DNA of 46,949 nt from Xenococcaceae cyanobacterium MO_188.B32 (GTDB taxonomy: Bacteria; Cyanobacteriota; Cyanobacteriia; Cyanobacteriales; Xenococcaceae): the NCBI GenBank assembly GCA_030065635.1, contig JASJDJ010000018.1:1-46949 (forward strand). The letters run 5' to 3'. The translations under genes were made by a program, and so were the position numbers. Numbering within the stretch: the stretch's first letter is position 1; every line of letters starts with the position of its first letter. This document shows positions 16,237-23,807 of this stretch, piece by piece. The notes below the pieces were generated by a model. It was not told where the DNA came from. It worked only from the letters and a program-made list of their open reading frames with translations, and did no database searches.

Positions 16237-17553
16237 ATGATGATTATTGTAGATAAAGCATTACAAGAGTGTTTGGCAAGTGGAAACCCCGTTAAAGTAG
16301 GGATGATTGGAGCCGGCTTTATGGGGCGTGGTATTGCCAATCAAATTATTAACTCTGTCCCTGGAATGGAATTAGTAGCGATCGCTAATCGTCATCTTGA
16401 AGGAGCAAGAAGAGCCTATCAAGAAGCAGGAATAGAGGAAGTCCAAGAGATTGAAACCACTATGGCATTAGAAGAGTCAATCTCTCAAGGAAGATATGCT
16501 ATCGCTGAAGATGCCAAACTTTTGTGTCGAGCAGAACAAATTGATGCCCTAATTGAAGTTACAGGTACGATCGAATATGCTGCGGAAATTGTCATGGAAG
16601 CGATCGCCAATCGCAAACATGTCATTCTCATGAACGCAGAGTTAGATGGAACCATCGGTCCAATTCTTAAAGTCTACGCCGAACGTGCAGGAGTTATTCT
16701 CAGTGCCTGTGATGGCGACCAACCAGGGGTACAAATGAACTTATACCGATTTGTGAAAAGTATCGGACTGACTCCTTTACTTTGCGGTAATATCAAGGGC
16801 TTACAAGACCCCTATCGCAATCCCACTACCCAAGAAGGTTTTGCCAGACGTTGGGGACAAAAACCGCACATGGTGACAAGTTTTGCCGATGGAACAAAAA
16901 TTTCTTTTGAACAAGCAATAGTAGCCAATGCAACGGGAATGAAAGTTGCCCAACGCGGTATGCTGGGATATGAATTTAAAGGTCATGTGGATGAGATGAC
17001 CGGCATGTACGATGTCGAGCGATTAAAGGAATTAGGTGGCATTGTAGACTATGTGGTGGGAGCCAAACCCAGTCCTGGTGTTTTTGTATTTGCCACCCAT
17101 GACGATCCCAAACAACAACATTATCTCAATTTGTATAAGTTGGGAGAAGGTCCTTTGTATAGTTTCTATACTCCTTATCATCTCTGCCACTTTGAAGTTC
17201 CCTTATCTGTAGCTCGCGTTGTTCTATTACAAGATGCGGTAATGAGTCCTCTCGGTAAACCACAAGTAGATGTAGTAGCAACGGCTAAAATCGACCTCAA
17301 AAAAGGAGATTTACTCGATGGCATTGGCTATTATATGACCTACGGACAATGCGAAAACTCCGAAGTAGTACAGGCAGAGAATTTATTACCCATGGGATTA
17401 GCTGAAGGCTGTCGTCTCAAGCGAGATATTGCTAAAGATAGCGTGCTGACTTATAAAGATGTAGAACTGCCTAGTGGCAGACTGTGCGATCGACTAAGAG
17501 CAGAACAAAATACTTACTTTAGCAAAGCTACTAAACAGAAATTAGTATTGTAA
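16237..17553 (+). CDS. homoserine-dehydrogenase-like NAD(P) oxidoreductase with SAF domain
   Basis: A 438-residue protein of the COG4091 type. The N-terminal Rossmann motif VGMIGAGFMGRGIANQI is at about residues 21-37, with ALIEVTGTIEYAAE and HVILMNAELDGTIGP following as in homoserine dehydrogenase. The C-terminal part (about residues 345-430: DVVATAKIDLKKGDLLDGIG ... LKRDIAKDSVLTYKDVELP) is an SAF/antifreeze-like domain. Family members occur in sugar-acid and surface-polysaccharide clusters, often near rfbC, and probably act on a branched or acidic sugar rather than on homoserine. The start has the upstream GATGGAG ribosome site. The specific reaction is unknown. Confidence 0.8.
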   Translation: MMIIVDKALQECLASGNPVKVGMIGAGFMGRGIANQIINSVPGMELVAIANRHLEGARRAYQEAGIEEVQEIETTMALEESISQGRYAIAEDAKLLCRAEQIDALIEVTGTIEYAAEIVMEAIANRKHVILMNAELDGTIGPILKVYAERAGVILSACDGDQPGVQMNLYRFVKSIGLTPLLCGNIKGLQDPYRNPTTQEGFARRWGQKPHMVTSFADGTKISFEQAIVANATGMKVAQRGMLGYEFKGHVDEMTGMYDVERLKELGGIVDYVVGAKPSPGVFVFATHDDPKQQHYLNLYKLGEGPLYSFYTPYHLCHFEVPLSVARVVLLQDAVMSPLGKPQVDVVATAKIDLKKGDLLDGIGYYMTYGQCENSEVVQAENLLPMGLAEGCRLKRDIAKDSVLTYKDVELPSGRLCDRLRAEQNTYFSKATKQKLVL

Positions 17554-17731
17554 AGCATTGTTCAAACAATTTAAAGCGATCGCTGTTGAGCGGATAGCAA
17601 ATTGCGATCGCCACTAATTTTGTATTTTAAAAATAAGCAGAGATGTTTCAGGTGCTTCAGCTGGAGGGGAAAAAAGACAACTATAGCTATAACTAAAAAT
17701 ATATTGGGAAATTTGCCTAACTACGTTAAAC

Positions 17732-17932
17732 TTGAATACTACTTTTCGAGAGAGTTTTAGAAATATGCTCAATTCTCCTCAATTTTATTCATGGCAAAAT
17801 TTTCGTTGTGCTTATACAGTCTATAATTCTAATAGATGCTTAATTCCAGGACGTAACGTACTGCCCTACGAATCAACTTCAGAGTTGGTTAGTGTTGTTA
17901 CTGATTTCCTCAAAGGATTAAAATTGACCTAG
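17732..17932 (+). pseudogene. alpha/beta hydrolase with its central part deleted
   Basis: A 66-codon frame (TTG 17732, or ATG 17765). Its first half, SPQFYSWQNFRCAYTVYN, matches the conserved N-terminus of a cyanobacterial alpha/beta-fold hydrolase. Its second half, IPGRNVLPYESTSELVSVV, matches the conserved C-terminus of the same family. The roughly 230 residues between them, including the nucleophile elbow and the HPIGVGLS-type loop, are absent, and the two ends are joined in frame. This is best read as an internal-deletion relic, not a functional enzyme. The identification rests on remembered family patterns. Confidence 0.6.
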
Positions 17933-17948
17933 TCCTATAACTAACAAA

Positions 17949-18584
17949 ATGATTTATCTAGATTCAGCTATCATCACAGAAGCGGAAATAGCTAAGAAAT
18001 GGGGGTGGGTAAAAGGAATCACAACTAACCCTACTTTGCTGGCTAAAGGCAATTTATCTCCAGAAGAAACTTTAACTAAATTGGCAGCCATAACTCCAGG
18101 AGAACTTTATTATCAATTGTGCGCTACAGATTTTGAAGGTATGGTAGCTGAAGCCAGAAAAGCATACGAATTAATTGGCGAAAAAACTGTACTCAAAATT
18201 CCTGCTACTGGAATAGGATTTAAGGCGACAGCTTATCTGGCTCGAGAAATTACTTGTTCGGTTACGGCTATCTACAGCGCAGCACAAGCAGCAGTAGCCA
18301 GAGAAGCAGGAGCTAAATATGCGATCGCTTATGTTAATCGTGCTACTAGGTTATTAGGAGATGGTTTGACTTTAGTACGAGATATGGCAGAAGTCCTTAA
18401 AGGTAGCGAAACAGAAATTTTGGCTGCCAGTCTTAAATCTTCTGAAGAAGCTGCTGCTGCGATCGAAGCAGGGGCGCACCATATTACCATACCTTTATTT
18501 ATTTTACAGGCAATGACTACTCATGATTTATCTGCTAAGACAGTGGAAGAATTTCAGCAAAAAGGAGTAGGTATTAAATATTGA
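17949..18584 (+). CDS. transaldolase / fructose-6-phosphate aldolase family (TalC/FSA type)
   Basis: A 211-residue class I aldolase, the length of the short FSA/TalC branch rather than the roughly 330-390-residue classical TalA. It begins MIYLDSA and contains WVKGITTNPTLLAKG, the Schiff-base lysine in VLKIPATG (about residue 82), TAIYSAAQAAVAREAGAKYAIAYVNR, and the C-terminal phosphate-binding GAHHITIPLFIL. It interconverts sugar phosphates by dihydroxyacetone or DHAP transfer. The start follows directly after the hydrolase relic. Whether it acts as transaldolase or F6P aldolase cannot be decided here. Confidence 0.85.
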   Translation: MIYLDSAIITEAEIAKKWGWVKGITTNPTLLAKGNLSPEETLTKLAAITPGELYYQLCATDFEGMVAEARKAYELIGEKTVLKIPATGIGFKATAYLAREITCSVTAIYSAAQAAVAREAGAKYAIAYVNRATRLLGDGLTLVRDMAEVLKGSETEILAASLKSSEEAAAAIEAGAHHITIPLFILQAMTTHDLSAKTVEEFQQKGVGIKY

Positions 18585-18622
18585 ATTATTAGACTATCTT
18601 AGTATTTAAAAATCAATAACCT

Positions 18623-20014
18623 ATGCCCAAAGCTCGATCGAAGCTAGAATTTATTCCTCCTGATTTTAATCCTTTTTTTCTCAAACTCGCTCATTGGTCA
18701 TTGCCCATTGTTCAGAGAGTTAGAATACAGCCGTGGCTACCCGCAGGTATTAGCGAGATTGAAACCATTAACGTCGAAACTTTAGTTAATCTTTATTCCC
18801 AATTTCAACAGGGTAAAATTCGCTTGATTATGGCGTTTCGCCATTGCGAAGTAGACGATCCTATTTGTGGGATGTATTTACTAGCTAAAGCTTTACCATC
18901 CGTTGCTCGTAAACAGGGTATTTCTCTTCAACTTCCCCTTAATACCCATTTTATGTACGATCGCGGTATGCCGATTTGGGCTGGTGCGTGGCTGGGTAAA
19001 CTATTTTCTCGTTGGGGTGGTATTCCCGTTCATCGGGGTAAGCCTTTAGATTTAATTGCAATTAAAACGGCACGGGAAATAATATTAAATGGTAAATTTC
19101 CCCTGGTAGTTGCACCAGAAGGGGCTACTAATGGTCATAGTGAAATAGTAAGCCTTTTAGAGCCTGGTGTGGCTCAATTAAGTTTTTGGTGTGCCAATGA
19201 TTTAGCGAAAGCTAATCGCCCAGAAGAAGTGGTAATTGTTCCTATTGGTATTCAATATCACTACATTCAACCCCAATGGTCACGATTGGATTGGCTATTG
19301 AGTAAACTAGAAGCAGATTGTGGTTTGCCCGTACAAAAAAGCGATCGACCTAAACCCTACAAGAGAGAAGACTTTTACTATCAGCGTCTATGCAAGCTAG
19401 GAAAATATCTCCTGGCAGAGATGGAAGAGTTTTATCGGCGATTTTATCATCGCAACATACCTAAAGTCGATAACACCGATCCAGAGGAAAATATAACTTT
19501 ACGGCTAAAAGCATTACTAGATATAGCTTTACAAGTAGGAGAAGAATATTTTGGACTGAAACCTAATGGGACGGTAATCGAGCGTTGTCGGCGTTTAGAA
19601 GAAGCTGGTTGGACTTATATTTATCGGGAAGATATAACTGATGTTAAGGCTCTTTCTCCTCTCCATCACGGTTTAGCTAATTGGGTAGCCCAAGAAGCAG
19701 ATTTACGCATGAAACATATGCGGTTAGTAGAAAGTTTTGTAGCTGTAACAGGAAACTATCTTAAAGCCAAACCTAGTTTCGAGCGCTTTGCGGAAATTAC
19801 CCTGATTCTTTTCGATGTAGTTGCCAGAATTAAAGGTAAAAAAACGCCCCGTCGTCCCCGTTTGGGATGGAGAAAAGGAAGAGTAACTGTAGGCGAAGCA
19901 ATTTCTGTGAGCGATCGCGATCGAGTCTATCAACAAAGTCGTCAAGCAGCCAAACAGGAAGTTAATAAGTTAACTCAAGATTTATATATTGCTCTCAAAG
20001 AGATGATTACTTGA
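18623..20014 (+). CDS. 1-acylglycerol-3-phosphate acyltransferase-like protein (PlsC domain)
   Basis: A 463-residue protein. The acyltransferase block has the HX4D motif in FRHCEVDDP (about residues 73-81), a second block around WGGIPVHRG, and the substrate-phosphate motif VAPEGATNGH (about 157-166). This is the usual order for PlsC/LPLAT proteins, but the polypeptide is about 200 residues longer than typical PlsC, with a helical C-terminal region found in cyanobacterial homologues. No strong transmembrane segment is seen. It may re-acylate a lysolipid or glycerolipid at the membrane surface; the acyl donor is unknown. Confidence 0.75.
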   Translation: MPKARSKLEFIPPDFNPFFLKLAHWSLPIVQRVRIQPWLPAGISEIETINVETLVNLYSQFQQGKIRLIMAFRHCEVDDPICGMYLLAKALPSVARKQGISLQLPLNTHFMYDRGMPIWAGAWLGKLFSRWGGIPVHRGKPLDLIAIKTAREIILNGKFPLVVAPEGATNGHSEIVSLLEPGVAQLSFWCANDLAKANRPEEVVIVPIGIQYHYIQPQWSRLDWLLSKLEADCGLPVQKSDRPKPYKREDFYYQRLCKLGKYLLAEMEEFYRRFYHRNIPKVDNTDPEENITLRLKALLDIALQVGEEYFGLKPNGTVIERCRRLEEAGWTYIYREDITDVKALSPLHHGLANWVAQEADLRMKHMRLVESFVAVTGNYLKAKPSFERFAEITLILFDVVARIKGKKTPRRPRLGWRKGRVTVGEAISVSDRDRVYQQSRQAAKQEVNKLTQDLYIALKEMIT

Positions 20015-20102
20015 GTTCGGAGTTGGGATTTATAATTTTTCCCTACTTTCTCCCGATTCTCTTTTGTAATAAAGATAAGTGAAGAAAAGAGGGCAAACAA
20101 TT

Positions 20103-20423
20103 ATGAAATTACCTTCCTTAGGTCAAGTTTACTCTAGTTACCAAAATCAAAAGGAAACTGTTGAATCTGAATATAATGTTCTTTTTCGGAGAAACAGCGA
20201 GCCTCTTTATCATCTCCTCATTCGATTTATACTACGCTTGCTTGCCTTCTCTCAACTCATAATTCGCCTACTATTAAATGGATATCGACCTAAAATTCGC
20301 CAAAGTCGCGATCGAGAGCAAAATATTTACTGGTATGCTTACTATCCTCTCTCTGGGGTATCAAAATTGCTCGCTTCCGAAGCAGAAATCAAACAGTGGC
20401 TTGAATTGACTCAAGAAATCTAG
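20103..20423 (+). CDS. conserved hypothetical small protein
   Basis: A 106-residue protein from ATG 20103, which has AGAGGG upstream as ribosome site; an in-frame GTG at 20079 is less likely. I do not recognise a family. It has a charged N-terminal part (YSSYQNQKETVESEYN), one hydrophobic helix (about residues 45-60, LLIRFILRLLAFSQLIIRLL) and a C-terminal REQNIYWYAYYPLSG motif followed by an acidic helix. The layout fits a small membrane-associated protein. It lies at the end of a same-strand run and converges on the SPFH gene. Confidence 0.55.
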   Translation: MKLPSLGQVYSSYQNQKETVESEYNVLFRRNSEPLYHLLIRFILRLLAFSQLIIRLLLNGYRPKIRQSRDREQNIYWYAYYPLSGVSKLLASEAEIKQWLELTQEI

Positions 20424-20500
20424 TTTAGGCTTTACAATTAGCAATTAGCAACGAACCATATTATTATTTGCTTCATACCTAAAATCCCAACGCCGATTGT

Positions 20501-21373
20501 TTATCTAGATTCAATTCCGCTACTACCAGCATTAATTACAGGTTGGATATTTTGTTCTGAAGTAAGTACAACTAGAAGATTATTGACCATAGCAGCTTTA
20601 GTAGCCTGGTCTAACTCTAGCAGTTGTTGTTCGCTCAGTCGCCGTAAAGACATTTCTACCATACTTAACGCACCTTCAATAATCTGTTGACGGGCAGCAA
20701 TAATTGCCTGGGCTTGTTGTCGGCGTAACATAACCTGAGCAATTTCAGGGGCATAAGCCAGATAAGATAAACGACTCTCTACTACTTCTACTCCTGCTAC
20801 CTGCAAACGGGCTTGAACTTCTTGACGTAAAGCTTTGGCAATTTCATCGGGATTACCCCTCAAAGAAGCATTTTCTTCTTCTCCTGTATCGTAAGGATAG
20901 CGAATTGCTAAAGCCCGAATTGCTGTTTCACTTTGAATGGCAACAAACTTTTCATAATAATCTACATCGAAAATAGCTTTGGCTGTATCTACAACTCGCC
21001 AGACAATTACCGCCCCAATTTCGATAGGATTTCCTCGAGCATCATTTACTTTTAGTCGATCGCTATTGAAATTACGCACCCTTAGGGAAACCATTTGCTT
21101 GGAAGCTAAAGGATTAACCCACCAAAAACCATCATTAACAATACTGCCAATATAGCTACCTAAAAAGATTAAAACACGGGCTTGATTGGGTTGAATGGTC
21201 AAAAAACCTAAAAAACTCAATCCCGATAGCGCGATCGCGATAATACCTAAGATTTCTATTACTCTTGATGAACTATTGCATAACCAAACACCGATAGCAG
21301 CAAGTCCCAAGGCGATGGGCAGAACCAGAAAACCACTAAGTTTAAAAGCAGAAAATTCTTGAGTTTCGCTCAT
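20501..21373 (-). CDS. SPFH/band-7 domain membrane protein
   Basis: A 290-residue protein. Two adjacent hydrophobic segments near residues 12-30 and 37-60 anchor it, followed by the SPFH/prohibitin domain: VLIFLGSYIGSIVNDGFWWVNP, then SLRVRNFNSDRLKVNDARGNPIEIGAVIVWRVVDT, and AIRALAIRYPYD. A coiled-coil stretch rich in Ala, Gln and Arg (RRQQAQAIIAARQQIIEGAL) follows. Such proteins form large oligomeric rings that organise membrane microdomains or regulate membrane proteases. It is transcribed away from the class II aldolase gene. Confidence 0.85.
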   Translation of the reverse strand: MSETQEFSAFKLSGFLVLPIALGLAAIGVWLCNSSSRVIEILGIIAIALSGLSFLGFLTIQPNQARVLIFLGSYIGSIVNDGFWWVNPLASKQMVSLRVRNFNSDRLKVNDARGNPIEIGAVIVWRVVDTAKAIFDVDYYEKFVAIQSETAIRALAIRYPYDTGEEENASLRGNPDEIAKALRQEVQARLQVAGVEVVESRLSYLAYAPEIAQVMLRRQQAQAIIAARQQIIEGALSMVEMSLRRLSEQQLLELDQATKAAMVNNLLVVLTSEQNIQPVINAGSSGIESR

Positions 21374-21500
21374 TATGCTAATTCTGTTGACTACTGGTTA
21401 TTTATTTATCCTATCGAGAAGATTTTATGCAGCCAGAACACAATCATCATCACCCTATTATAAAGTTAAAATTTATGGCTAAGAGAAAATTGAAGTCCTG

Positions 21501-22103
21501 ATGATTGATGAAGGTTATATCAAATATAAGTGTCATTGGCTAAATAAACCAACAGTTACTTCCGCTGAGATTGCAGAATTAAATCAATGGCGAGAAAAAT
21601 TATACAAATTAAATTTGATCGGTCAATATGATAATGGTATTGGCTTTGGTAATATTAGCATTCGCGATACACAGTCAGAATATTTTATTATCTCAGGAAC
21701 AAAAACAGGAGCAATACCTCATTTAACCGAAAAACATTACACTAAAGTTACTCAATTTGATTGGGAAAAAAACTTTGTTACTTGTGTTGGTTCTATTCCA
21801 GCCTCTTCTGAAGCTTTAACTCATGCTGCTTTATATGTAGCTAACCCTGAAATTCAAGCAGTCATTCACGTTCATCATCTTTTCCTCTGGCAAGCATTGA
21901 TGAATAAAGTTCCTACCACTAATATTAATTGTGCTTACGGTACACCAGAAATGGCACGAGAAATTATGAGATTGTGTCAGGAAGATGAAACTAAGAAACT
22001 AAAAATTATCGTAATGAGTGGGCATGAAGAAGGAATCATTACTTTTGGTAGAAATTTAGCTGAAGCTGGTAATATTTTGCTTGGTTATTATCAAAAAAAT
22101 TAA
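21501..22103 (+). CDS. class II aldolase/adducin family protein
   Basis: A 200-residue protein with the class II aldolase fold: GQYDNGIGFGNISIRD near residues 41-56, a phosphate-binding loop ISGTKTGAIPHL, and the metal-binding histidines in AVIHVHHLFLW (about residues 116-126), with a further His in MSGHEEGIITFG. Family members cleave sugar phosphates such as fuculose- or ribulose-1-phosphate using zinc. The sequence is shorter than E. coli FucA-type enzymes but keeps the metal site. The substrate is unassigned. It is convergent with the downstream ArsR-ClpN gene, with only three bases between the stops. Confidence 0.78.
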   Translation: MIDEGYIKYKCHWLNKPTVTSAEIAELNQWREKLYKLNLIGQYDNGIGFGNISIRDTQSEYFIISGTKTGAIPHLTEKHYTKVTQFDWEKNFVTCVGSIPASSEALTHAALYVANPEIQAVIHVHHLFLWQALMNKVPTTNINCAYGTPEMAREIMRLCQEDETKKLKIIVMSGHEEGIITFGRNLAEAGNILLGYYQKN

Positions 22104-22106
22104 TCC

Positions 22107-22940
22107 TTAACTTAGAGATTGACGTAGGTTTTGTTCCAAATTACGAGGGTCTACCTCTAAATTTTCTAAAATCTTGAATCCCAAACTATCGGAATCCCCA
22201 AGTAAACCTAATAGCAAGTGTTCTGTGCCTATATGATGTTTGCCTAACTTCAAAGACTCTTGTAAAGCATTTTCCATAGCTTCTTTTACTCTGCGAGTAA
22301 AGGGAATAAATATCGGTATTGATTTATTATTTCCACGTCCTATAAGTCTTTCGGCTTCAATTTGCACTTTTTCTAGATTTAATCCTGCTTCACGAAGAAA
22401 TTGCCAAGCTATTCCACTTTTCTCACTAATTAATCCGATCAAAATCTGTTCAGTCCCGACATATTTATGTTTCAAACGAAGAGATTCACATTGAGCAAAT
22501 TTTATGGCTGTAATTGCTTCCTGAGTAAATCTAGATGGTAAGGGGAATCCTAAACTAGTAAATAGCTTTTCCCAAATTGGTCTAAACAATTGCTCGGACA
22601 TAGACTTTTCCTCTTTTGGTAAATTGTTCACTGATTCAATCCTGTTGCTGTCGCTTGGAGAACTTCCCGTGTAGAAAAATGACAGTAAATCTTCCATCGT
22701 CTCTGCATTCGCTGTGTAACAAAGATACTGTTTATCTTTTTCGACTTTGACTAAATTTTCTATTCTTAGCTTTTCCAAATGGTGAGAAAGGGTGGAATTC
22801 GGGATTTGTAACTCATTTTTAATCTCGTTTACTACCATTCCTCTGGGATAGGCTTTAAATAGCAACTGCATGATTTTTAGCCGTGGTTCTGAACCCATAG
22901 CTGCAAACAAATCTGCGTAATAAGATATATTGTTTTTCAT
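22107..22940 (-). CDS. fusion of an ArsR-type winged-helix domain with a Clp N-terminal repeat domain
   Basis: A 277-residue two-domain protein. Residues about 5-85 form an ArsR/SmtB-like winged helix (LFAAMGSEPRLKIMQLLF, recognition helix IPNSTLSHHLEKLRIENLV). The metal-binding ELCVCDL motif of classical ArsR is absent. After a serine-rich linker (SSPSDSNRIESVNN), residues about 135-277 carry two Clp-N repeats: FTQEAITAIKFAQCESLRLKHKYVGTEQILIGL and FTRRVKEAMENALQESLKLGKHHIGTEHLLLGL. Clp-N repeats normally recruit substrates or adaptors to ClpA/C, so this could be a transcription factor gated by a protein ligand or by the protease. No ATPase domain is present. Confidence 0.8.
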   Translation of the reverse strand: MKNNISYYADLFAAMGSEPRLKIMQLLFKAYPRGMVVNEIKNELQIPNSTLSHHLEKLRIENLVKVEKDKQYLCYTANAETMEDLLSFFYTGSSPSDSNRIESVNNLPKEEKSMSEQLFRPIWEKLFTSLGFPLPSRFTQEAITAIKFAQCESLRLKHKYVGTEQILIGLISEKSGIAWQFLREAGLNLEKVQIEAERLIGRGNNKSIPIFIPFTRRVKEAMENALQESLKLGKHHIGTEHLLLGLLGDSDSLGFKILENLEVDPRNLEQNLRQSLS

Positions 22941-22948
22941 ATTTCTAG

Positions 22949-22988
22949 AATAGTCGAAATAACTATTAAAGTCAAATCAGTTAGTTAT
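22949..22988. promoter_or_regulatory. candidate operator upstream of the ArsR-ClpN gene
   Basis: Just upstream of the start codon are two overlapping inverted repeats: AATAGT (22949-22954) with ACTATT (22962-22967), and AATAACTA (22959-22966) with TTAGTTAT (22981-22988). AT-rich dyads of this kind are typical ArsR-family binding sites, so autoregulation is plausible. The evidence is symmetry and position only. Confidence 0.35.
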
Positions 22989-23214
22989 GATTCTCTTTCA
23001 CCTAAAGTGCAAAAATTATCTTAATAGCTTCCTGAAGAGGTTTTAAATACTGCTGTTCCAGAATTCGCTTTTATAGACTTCTATCCTAGTTTGGAATGCT
23101 TCTTGAAATTTCCGCCTATTAGTGCGATCGCTCATTGAGATAAAATAACTATTATTCTGATTTATGTTGTCTAAGAGTTTTAATCTAGCTTTGATTTAGC
23201 GAGTCAACCAGATC

Positions 23215-23796
23215 ATGTCCATCACCATTGATATCACAGCCTTTACCGACTCTATTAGCGATCGCGTTTTCGAGCAGTTGTGTGCGAATAACCCAGAAAC
23301 CAGGTTTGAGACTAATGCTAAAGGAGAATTAATAGTAATGTCACCGACGGGTAGCGAAAGCGGAAGAAGAAACGGAGATTTAATTATTCAAATTGGTGTT
23401 TGGAATAGACAAGCAGGAAAACCAGGAGTAGTATTTGATTCCTCTACAGGCTTTAAACTCTCTAACGGTGCAACTCGTTCCCCTGATGTTAGCTGGATTG
23501 AACTATCTCGTTGGAATAGTTTGAGTACAGATTTAAAACGAGGTTTTGCACCCATTGACCCAGATTTTGTGATCGAATTAATGTCCCCAACAGATAATTT
23601 ACTGGAGCTACAACAAAAGATGAAGGAATATATGGATTGTAGAATCAAGCTAGGCTGGTTAATTAACCCTGATGAGAAACAAGTAGAAATTTACCGTCAA
23701 GGACAAGACAAAGAAGTCCTAAATAATCCTAGTAACCTATCTGGAGAAGATGTATTATCTGGCTTTGTTCTTGATTTGACTGAGATTTTTGAATAG
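23215..23796 (+). CDS. Uma2-family (DUF820) PD-(D/E)XK nuclease-like protein
   Basis: A 193-residue member of the Uma2 family, which is greatly expanded in cyanobacteria. Typical parts are PETRFETNAKGELIVMSPTG, the fold core KLSNGATRSPDVSWI, PDFVIELMSPTDNLLELQQKMKEYMD with the acidic and Lys residues of the PD-(D/E)XK site, and GWLINPDEKQVEIYR. The cellular role of these proteins is mostly unknown; many appear to be accessory or mobile-element-linked nucleases. It starts at the ATG after a divergent 270-bp gap and converges on sbcC. Confidence 0.85.
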   Translation: MSITIDITAFTDSISDRVFEQLCANNPETRFETNAKGELIVMSPTGSESGRRNGDLIIQIGVWNRQAGKPGVVFDSSTGFKLSNGATRSPDVSWIELSRWNSLSTDLKRGFAPIDPDFVIELMSPTDNLLELQQKMKEYMDCRIKLGWLINPDEKQVEIYRQGQDKEVLNNPSNLSGEDVLSGFVLDLTEIFE

Positions 23797-23807
23797 CCCT
23801 ACTAATT

